A stretch of 31,306 nucleotides of DNA, from NCBI GenBank assembly GCA_004558035.1, contig SFEJ01000028.1:1-31306 (forward strand), in the 5' to 3' direction. Below are positions 27,201 through 31,306 of the stretch, piece by piece. The stretch's first letter is position 1. Each line of letters opens with the position of its first letter. The notes beneath the pieces were generated by a model, which worked only from the letters and a program-made list of their open reading frames with translations, did not search any database and was not told the origin of the DNA. Source of the stretch: Opitutia bacterium (GTDB taxonomy: Bacteria > Verrucomicrobiota > Verrucomicrobiae > Opitutales > UBA953). A program made the translations under genes and the position numbers.

Positions 27201-28385
27201 TCAAGCTTCGTTCGCCAGCATTTCGAGCTGGCGCCAGCACTGGTAGAGCCCGCGCGGCACGTGGAAGCAGCCCTTCCATTTTCCGCCCTTGAGCGAGAGC
27301 AGCGGCTCGCCGCGGCGGTTCAGATAGCCGAACCATTCCGGATATTTTTCGTCCTTGAAGTGCGACCACGCGTAGGCGTGAACGCGCTCGAACCATTCCC
27401 AGCATTTCGGGTTCTTCGTGAGGCGGTAGCCCTTGAGCAGCGCGATCAGCGTCTCGATGTGCACCCACCACAGCTTCTGATCCCATTCGAGCTGCTGGAG
27501 CGGACGGCCAAGCCGGTCCATGAAGTAGAAGATGCCGTCGTGCTTTTCGTCCCAGCCGTATTCGAGCGCATTGAGCGAGATCTTCACCGCCTTTTCGATG
27601 AGCTCGGGACGGTTGAGGCGCTCGCCGAGATCCATCATGAACCACGTCGATTCGATCATGTGGCCCGGGTTGAGCAGGCGACCGTCCATGTTGTCCGCGA
27701 GCGTGCCGTCGGAATTGAGGTGTTCGACGATGAGCCCCGGCCCGACTTCGGGACGGTAAAATTCGTCCATGACCAGGTGCACGCTCTTTTCGATGGCGTT
27801 CTTGAGGAACTCCGGCTCGATGAGCGGCTCGATTTCGAGCGCGAGATTGCAGACGATCATCGGGAGCGCGAACGCCTTCATCGGACGCGCCTTCGGCGAA
27901 GCCTTGCTCCAACGGCCCTTCGGGTTGTCGAAGCGCGCGACGACGCGGTCGAACGCCTTTTTCGCGATTTCGGCGTACTCGCGGTTGCCCGTCGCGATGG
28001 AGAGCTGACCGAACGCCATCGCCGCGAAGGTGTTGGAGAAAATGTTGTAGGGCTCGACCTGCGGCGTGCCGTCGCGGGAGAGCGAGAAGTAAAAATTGTA
28101 TTCGCCGTCGTGCCCGTGTTCCCGCAGAAATTCGGCGCCGAGAATCGCGGCGTCGAGCCATTCCTGCTTCTTCTCGAGATGATTGTAGAGAAAGGCGAAC
28201 ATCCAGACTTCGCGTCCCTGCAGCCAGACGAATTTATCCGTGTCGAAGACGGTGCCGTCGCGGTCGAGGCAGGTGAAGTAGCCGCCGAACTCCTTGTCGA
28301 GCGATTTTTCAAGCCAGAACGGGATGACGTTGTCGAGCAGCTCCGACTTGTATTGTTGAGCGAGTTGTTTGAATTTTTCTTTCAT
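27201..28385 (-). CDS. AGE family sugar epimerase (N-acylglucosamine 2-epimerase-like)
   Basis: This is an (alpha/alpha)6-barrel epimerase/isomerase of 394 residues. Catalytic-type residues are in place: R58 (LQGREVWMF), H242 (LLNPGHMIES) and H375 (GCFHVPRGLYQCW). WDQKLWWVHIETLIALL and YGWDEKHDGIFYFMD are further family blocks. Members interconvert N-acetylglucosamine/N-acetylmannosamine, cellobiose/glucosyl-mannose or mannose/fructose, and the sequence alone does not decide which. The gene contains no copy of the abundant word and uses highly biased codons, hinting at strong expression. It is divergent from the aminotransferase gene; an AAATAAT 12 nt before the ATG may be its -10. Confidence 0.88.
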   Translation of the reverse strand: MKEKFKQLAQQYKSELLDNVIPFWLEKSLDKEFGGYFTCLDRDGTVFDTDKFVWLQGREVWMFAFLYNHLEKKQEWLDAAILGAEFLREHGHDGEYNFYFSLSRDGTPQVEPYNIFSNTFAAMAFGQLSIATGNREYAEIAKKAFDRVVARFDNPKGRWSKASPKARPMKAFALPMIVCNLALEIEPLIEPEFLKNAIEKSVHLVMDEFYRPEVGPGLIVEHLNSDGTLADNMDGRLLNPGHMIESTWFMMDLGERLNRPELIEKAVKISLNALEYGWDEKHDGIFYFMDRLGRPLQQLEWDQKLWWVHIETLIALLKGYRLTKNPKCWEWFERVHAYAWSHFKDEKYPEWFGYLNRRGEPLLSLKGGKWKGCFHVPRGLYQCWRQLEMLANEA

Positions 28386-28493
28386 ACGTTGCCGAAAATT
28401 ATTTCACAAAAACGGAAAAAGTGAAGCGCGAAGCGGAAGTTTTTCCCCGGCGGCCGCGACGGAACGCGGGAACGCTCCCGTCCAAATTTCAAT

Positions 28494-28522
28494 TTGCGTT
28501 CCCGCGGGGCGAATGTTTCCAT
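28494..28522 (+). promoter_or_regulatory. Possible aminotransferase promoter
   Basis: TTGCGT (28494-28499), 17 nt, TTCCAT (28517-28522), ending 11 nt before the ATG. The -35 is part of a TTGCGTTCCCGC copy of the abundant word, as at fba and tRNA-Pro. Confidence 0.35.
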
Positions 28523-28533
28523 TGAACCCACTT

Positions 28534-29403
28534 ATGGAAGTTTACATCGACGGAAAATTCTACAAAAAAGAAGACGCCAAGATCTCCGTCTTCGATCACG
28601 GCCTGCTCTACGGGGATGGTCTCTTTGAAGGCATTCGCGTCTATGACAACTGCATTTTCAAACTCGACGAACACCTCGAACGCATCGAGTATTCGGCGAA
28701 GGCGATCGCGCTCGATCTGCCCTGGTCGCGCGAAGAGCTCGCGCAGGCGCACATCGAGGCGTGCCGCCGCAACGGAGTCGCCAACGGCTACATCCGCTCG
28801 GTCATCACGCGCGGCGTCGGCGACCTCGGGCTCAGCCCGCGCAACTGCTCGAACCCGTCGCTCATCATCATCGCGGACAAGATCAAGCTGTATCCGGCGT
28901 CCGTTTACGAAAACGGCATCAGGCTCATCACGGTGCCGACGCGCCGCATGAGCGTCGCCGCGCTCCCGCCGATGGTGAAGTCGCTGAATTATCTGAACAA
29001 CATTCTCGCGAAGATCGAGGCGCTCAACTGCGGCTTCGACGAATGCCTGCTGCTCAACGACCAGGGCAACGTCGCGGAATGCTCCGGCGACAACATCTTC
29101 ATCATCCACAAGGGCAAGCTCATCACGCCGCAGCCTTCGTCCAGCCTGCTCAAGGGCATCACGCGCTCGGCGACGATGGAATGCGCGGAAGAGCTCGGCA
29201 TTCCCGTCGTCGAGACGACGCTCACGCGCTACGACATCTGGAACGCGGACGAGGCCTTCCTCACGGGCTCGGCGGCGGAAGTGATCCCGGTCGTCGAACT
29301 CGACGGGCGCAAAATCGGCTGCGGCAAGTGCGGCCCGCTCACGGCGAAGCTGCTCGAGCTTTTCCGCAAGAAAGTCCGCACGGACGGCGCGATGATCGCG
29401 TAA
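28534..29403 (+). CDS. ilvE: Branched-chain amino acid aminotransferase (class IV)
   Basis: This PLP-dependent fold-type IV aminotransferase performs the last step of valine, leucine and isoleucine synthesis and also supplies 2-oxoisovalerate to PanB in reverse. The 289-residue protein shows SVFDHGLLYGDGLFEGIRVY (18-37), HLERIEYSAKAI, the PLP lysine K149 in MVKSLNYLNNILAK, ECSGDNIFIIHKG, GITRSATMECAEELGI and TGSAAEVIPV. The ATG at 28534 gives the usual MEVYIDGKFY start. Class IV members also include D-amino acid transaminase and aminodeoxychorismate lyase; the overall pattern favours IlvE. It is motif-poor and monocistronic with its own terminator. Confidence 0.9.
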   Translation: MEVYIDGKFYKKEDAKISVFDHGLLYGDGLFEGIRVYDNCIFKLDEHLERIEYSAKAIALDLPWSREELAQAHIEACRRNGVANGYIRSVITRGVGDLGLSPRNCSNPSLIIIADKIKLYPASVYENGIRLITVPTRRMSVAALPPMVKSLNYLNNILAKIEALNCGFDECLLLNDQGNVAECSGDNIFIIHKGKLITPQPSSSLLKGITRSATMECAEELGIPVVETTLTRYDIWNADEAFLTGSAAEVIPVVELDGRKIGCGKCGPLTAKLLELFRKKVRTDGAMIA

Positions 29404-29423
29404 AAGCCTTCGCCTTCCGAAAG

Positions 29424-29461
29424 CGTTCCCGCGGAGAATCTTTCCCGCGGGAACGTTTTTT
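29424..29461 (+). terminator. ilvE terminator built from an inverted pair of the abundant word
   Basis: CGTTCCCGCGG (29424-29434) pairs perfectly with CCGCGGGAACG (29445-29455), followed by TTTTTT. Confidence 0.9.
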
Positions 29462-29478
29462 GTCCGCGCACAACGTTC

Positions 29479-29507
29479 TTGCCGAATCGGGCGAAGGGGC
29501 GTAAATT
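29479..29507 (+). promoter_or_regulatory. panD promoter
   Basis: TTGCCG (29479-29484), 17 nt, TAAATT (29502-29507), with a leader of about 15 nt to the ATG. Confidence 0.55.
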
Positions 29508-29529
29508 GGAAAATTCACGCATCACAACA

Positions 29530-29931
29530 ATGCTCTTAGATATTCTTCATTCCAAAATCTTGCGCGCCGAAGTCACCGACGCGCAGCTGCACTATGAGGG
29601 CAGCCTCGGCATCGATTCCGAAATCATGGAAATGGTCGGTCTGCTCCCGAATGAGAAAATCCTCGTCGGAGACATCTCCAACGGAAACCGCTTCGAAACC
29701 TACGCGATTCCCGCTCCCGCCGGCTCGCGCCAGTTCTGCCTGAACGGCGCCGTCGCGCATCTCGGCAAGGTCGGCGACCTCATCGTCATCATGTCCTTCG
29801 CGCGCATGACGCCGGAGGAAGCCAAGACGTGGAAGCCGCGCGTCGTCGTCTTCGGCGACAGCAATTCGCGCATCGTCAAGCTCACGTCCGACGTCGCCGA
29901 TCCCGCCGTCGTCGCGAAGTTCAGACGCTAA
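29530..29931 (+). CDS. panD: Aspartate 1-decarboxylase
   Basis: PanD makes beta-alanine from aspartate for pantothenate and coenzyme A. It is a pyruvoyl enzyme that cleaves itself between G24 and S25, seen here as YEGSLGID, a variant of the usual GSITID. K9 (SKILRAEVT), R54 and Y58 (NRFETYAI) match the E. coli active site, and LNGAVAHLGKVGDLIVIMSFA is the conserved core strand. The length is 133 residues. The ATG at 29530 gives the normal MLLDILHSKI start. The stop overlaps the stop of the converging glycosyltransferase gene by 3 nt with no terminator between. Confidence 0.94.
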   Translation: MLLDILHSKILRAEVTDAQLHYEGSLGIDSEIMEMVGLLPNEKILVGDISNGNRFETYAIPAPAGSRQFCLNGAVAHLGKVGDLIVIMSFARMTPEEAKTWKPRVVVFGDSNSRIVKLTSDVADPAVVAKFRR

Positions 29932-31306
29932 TCGTCCGCGCCGACGATTTTTTCCCGCGCCTCCAGAACGACGCCGGGACGAGATTCCGCACAGAAGACC
30001 GTGCGGAATTTTTTTGCGTCCTCGGGGCGCGCGGCGTCGAAGGCCTCCCACGCCTCCGTCTCCGCGACGACGAAGGGCGCCGCCGCGGGAACGTCCGCGA
30101 GCGTCTCCCAGAAGCCGACGCGTTCCCGCCGCAGCAGCCACGGCAGCGGCCAGGTCTCGCGCCCCGCGAGCGCCGCGAAAAAGCTCCTCGCCTCCCCGCC
30201 CCGATCCGCGAAGCCGCGTTTCGCCGAAGCGACGGCGGGAACGATTTCGGCGAGCGATTCGGGCGCGTGTTCGTAGCGGAGCGAAAAGCCCGGCCGCGCG
30301 CGCAGAAAGCCGCCGCACGCGAAGACCGTTCCCGCCGCCGCGACGCACGCGAGCGTCCGCGCGCACGACGCGAAATAAACCGTCCGCAGCACGCGCGATT
30401 CCAAGACCGCGCCGACGAAAAGCGCGAGCCCGGGAACGACGCCGAGCGCGAGCCAGGGCGTCTTGTAAGGAATTCCCGAATACAGCGCGAATAGCGCGAG
30501 CGAGGCGGCCGCGCAGAACGCGGGCGCGGAAAAATCTTCCGCCGAAAAACGGCGCTGAAACCGCCGCTCCTTCGCCGTCGGGAAAAACGCGCGCGCCGCG
30601 AACGCGACGCCCGAAGCGCACGCGAGCGCGACGAGCAGAGGCGCCCGCGCGGCCAGCAGAGCCGCGTAATAAAAAAACGGCTTCGCGTGCGGAGATTCCG
30701 TTCCCGCCGCCGTGAAGAAGTAGCTTTTGAAGGCGACGAAAAAGTCCGCAAGCCCGCGCGGATTCGCGCCGAAGGAGGAATAAAAAAGCGCCGCGACTGT
30801 TCCCGCCGACGCGAGCGCGACGAGCGCGCGCACGGCGAAGGAACGCCCGCCCGCGGGAACGCGTTCTGGCGGGAAACGCCGCCGGACGAGCGCGTCCGCC
30901 GCCGCGCCGCACGCGAACGCCGCCGCCATGAGAATCCACGTTTCCTTCGACGCCGCCGCGAGCCCGAAAAGCGCTCCCGCGAGCGCCGCGTTGCGCAGAT
31001 TTTTTTCGCGGAAGAACCACACGCCCGCCGCCGTCCACGCGAACGCGACGAGCAACGTCTCCTGAATGAAATACGCGTCGAAAAAGACGGCGACCGGCGC
31101 GAACGCGAGCAACAGCCCGGCGACGAGCGCGCCCGCCTTCCGCCCGAAAAAGCTCAACGGAAGCGCGACGCACGCGAGCGCGCCGACGCACGCGGGAACG
31201 GCGCGGACGAGCGTTTCCGTCATCGCCGCGAAACTTTCGACGCCGAAGATCCGGCACAGCCAGAACGCGAAGAAATACAGCGTCGGTCCGTGAAAGTCGC
31301 TCGGAT
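29928..31306 (-). CDS. GT39-like multi-pass membrane glycosyltransferase (partial, 5' end outside window)
   Basis: The frame stays open to the right edge, so the ATG at 31223 is internal; the residues upstream read on as coding (DFHGPTLYFFAFW). At least 458 residues are present, with about nine hydrophobic helices. The HGP block, LVRAVPACVGALAC, FDAYFIQETLLVAFAWTA and ASKETWILM fit the dolichyl-phosphate-mannose mannosyltransferase/ArnT superfamily, most like the Agl23-type 'flippase activity-associated' proteins. These use a lipid-linked sugar donor outside the membrane. IPYKTPWLALGVVPGLAL is another feature of that group. The acceptor is unknown. The C-terminal 110 residues are soluble. Many copies of the abundant word lie in the gene. 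Confidence 0.72.
   Translation of the reverse strand, partial: PSDFHGPTLYFFAFWLCRIFGVESFAAMTETLVRAVPACVGALACVALPLSFFGRKAGALVAGLLLAFAPVAVFFDAYFIQETLLVAFAWTAAGVWFFREKNLRNAALAGALFGLAAASKETWILMAAAFACGAAADALVRRRFPPERVPAGGRSFAVRALVALASAGTVAALFYSSFGANPRGLADFFVAFKSYFFTAAGTESPHAKPFFYYAALLAARAPLLVALACASGVAFAARAFFPTAKERRFQRRFSAEDFSAPAFCAAASLALFALYSGIPYKTPWLALGVVPGLALFVGAVLESRVLRTVYFASCARTLACVAAAGTVFACGGFLRARPGFSLRYEHAPESLAEIVPAVASAKRGFADRGGEARSFFAALAGRETWPLPWLLRRERVGFWETLADVPAAAPFVVAETEAWEAFDAARPEDAKKFRTVFCAESRPGVVLEAREKIVGADD

Noticed and set aside
26217..28424. A 735-codon plus-strand frame across tatD and the epimerase
   Set aside because: It is antisense to two clear genes and reads through the terminator between them; no recognisable domain.

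Overview
This is GC-rich bacterial chromosome (roughly two-thirds G+C by eye), densely packed with housekeeping genes. A PEP-CTERM exported protein, a histidyl-tRNA synthetase of the 'LRPEMTP' type and the overall gene content suggest Verrucomicrobiota, perhaps the Opitutae side. That placement is inference; there is no rRNA here.

Layout. 1-1312 holds a phage-type module: the end of a DnaB-like helicase, a RusA resolvase and a terminase-small-subunit-like protein. It is followed by a gene-free stretch that runs into the 3' end of a tRNA-Pro(CGG). 1898-6721 carries pyrC, panB, gpsA, a SpoU-type RNA methyltransferase, a lipoprotein and a four-helix membrane protein. A tRNA-Lys(CUU) follows, then a 58-residue membrane protein gene directly before hisS, then a class II fructose-bisphosphate aldolase. 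9846-13826 holds an RfaY-like kinase with a strong operator-bearing promoter, thiD, ferritin and a beta-CASP nuclease. 13946-18040 holds mogA and hemH on the plus strand and queA-asnS on the minus strand. 18178-25158 holds uvrA, rpsA, a tyrosine recombinase and rsmI. 25251-31306 holds the PEP-CTERM protein, tatD, an AGE-family epimerase, a branched-chain aminotransferase, panD and a truncated GT39-like membrane glycosyltransferase. panB, ilvE and panD together cover parts of the branched-chain amino acid to pantothenate route.

The outstanding signal is not a gene. A non-palindromic word, GCGGGAACGC (reverse GCGTTCCCGC), is scattered through the window on both strands and in all reading frames. 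By hand I count about 115 copies of the core GGGAACG/CGTTCCC, where base composition predicts about 7, and about 60 exact 10-mers, where well under one is expected. It forms inverted pairs that serve as rho-independent terminators after fba, ferritin, rpsA and ilvE. It sits inside several promoters and is nearly absent from rpsA, fba, ferritin, the epimerase and ilvE. This resembles DNA uptake sequences (Neisseria DUS, Haemophilus USS) or a HIP1-like iterated word, and I know of no description for this lineage.

A second theme is gene starts. At least eight genes have a -10-like hexamer ending only 6-9 nt before the ATG and no Shine-Dalgarno, which suggests leaderless transcripts. A clear AAGGAGG occurs before one gene (5575).
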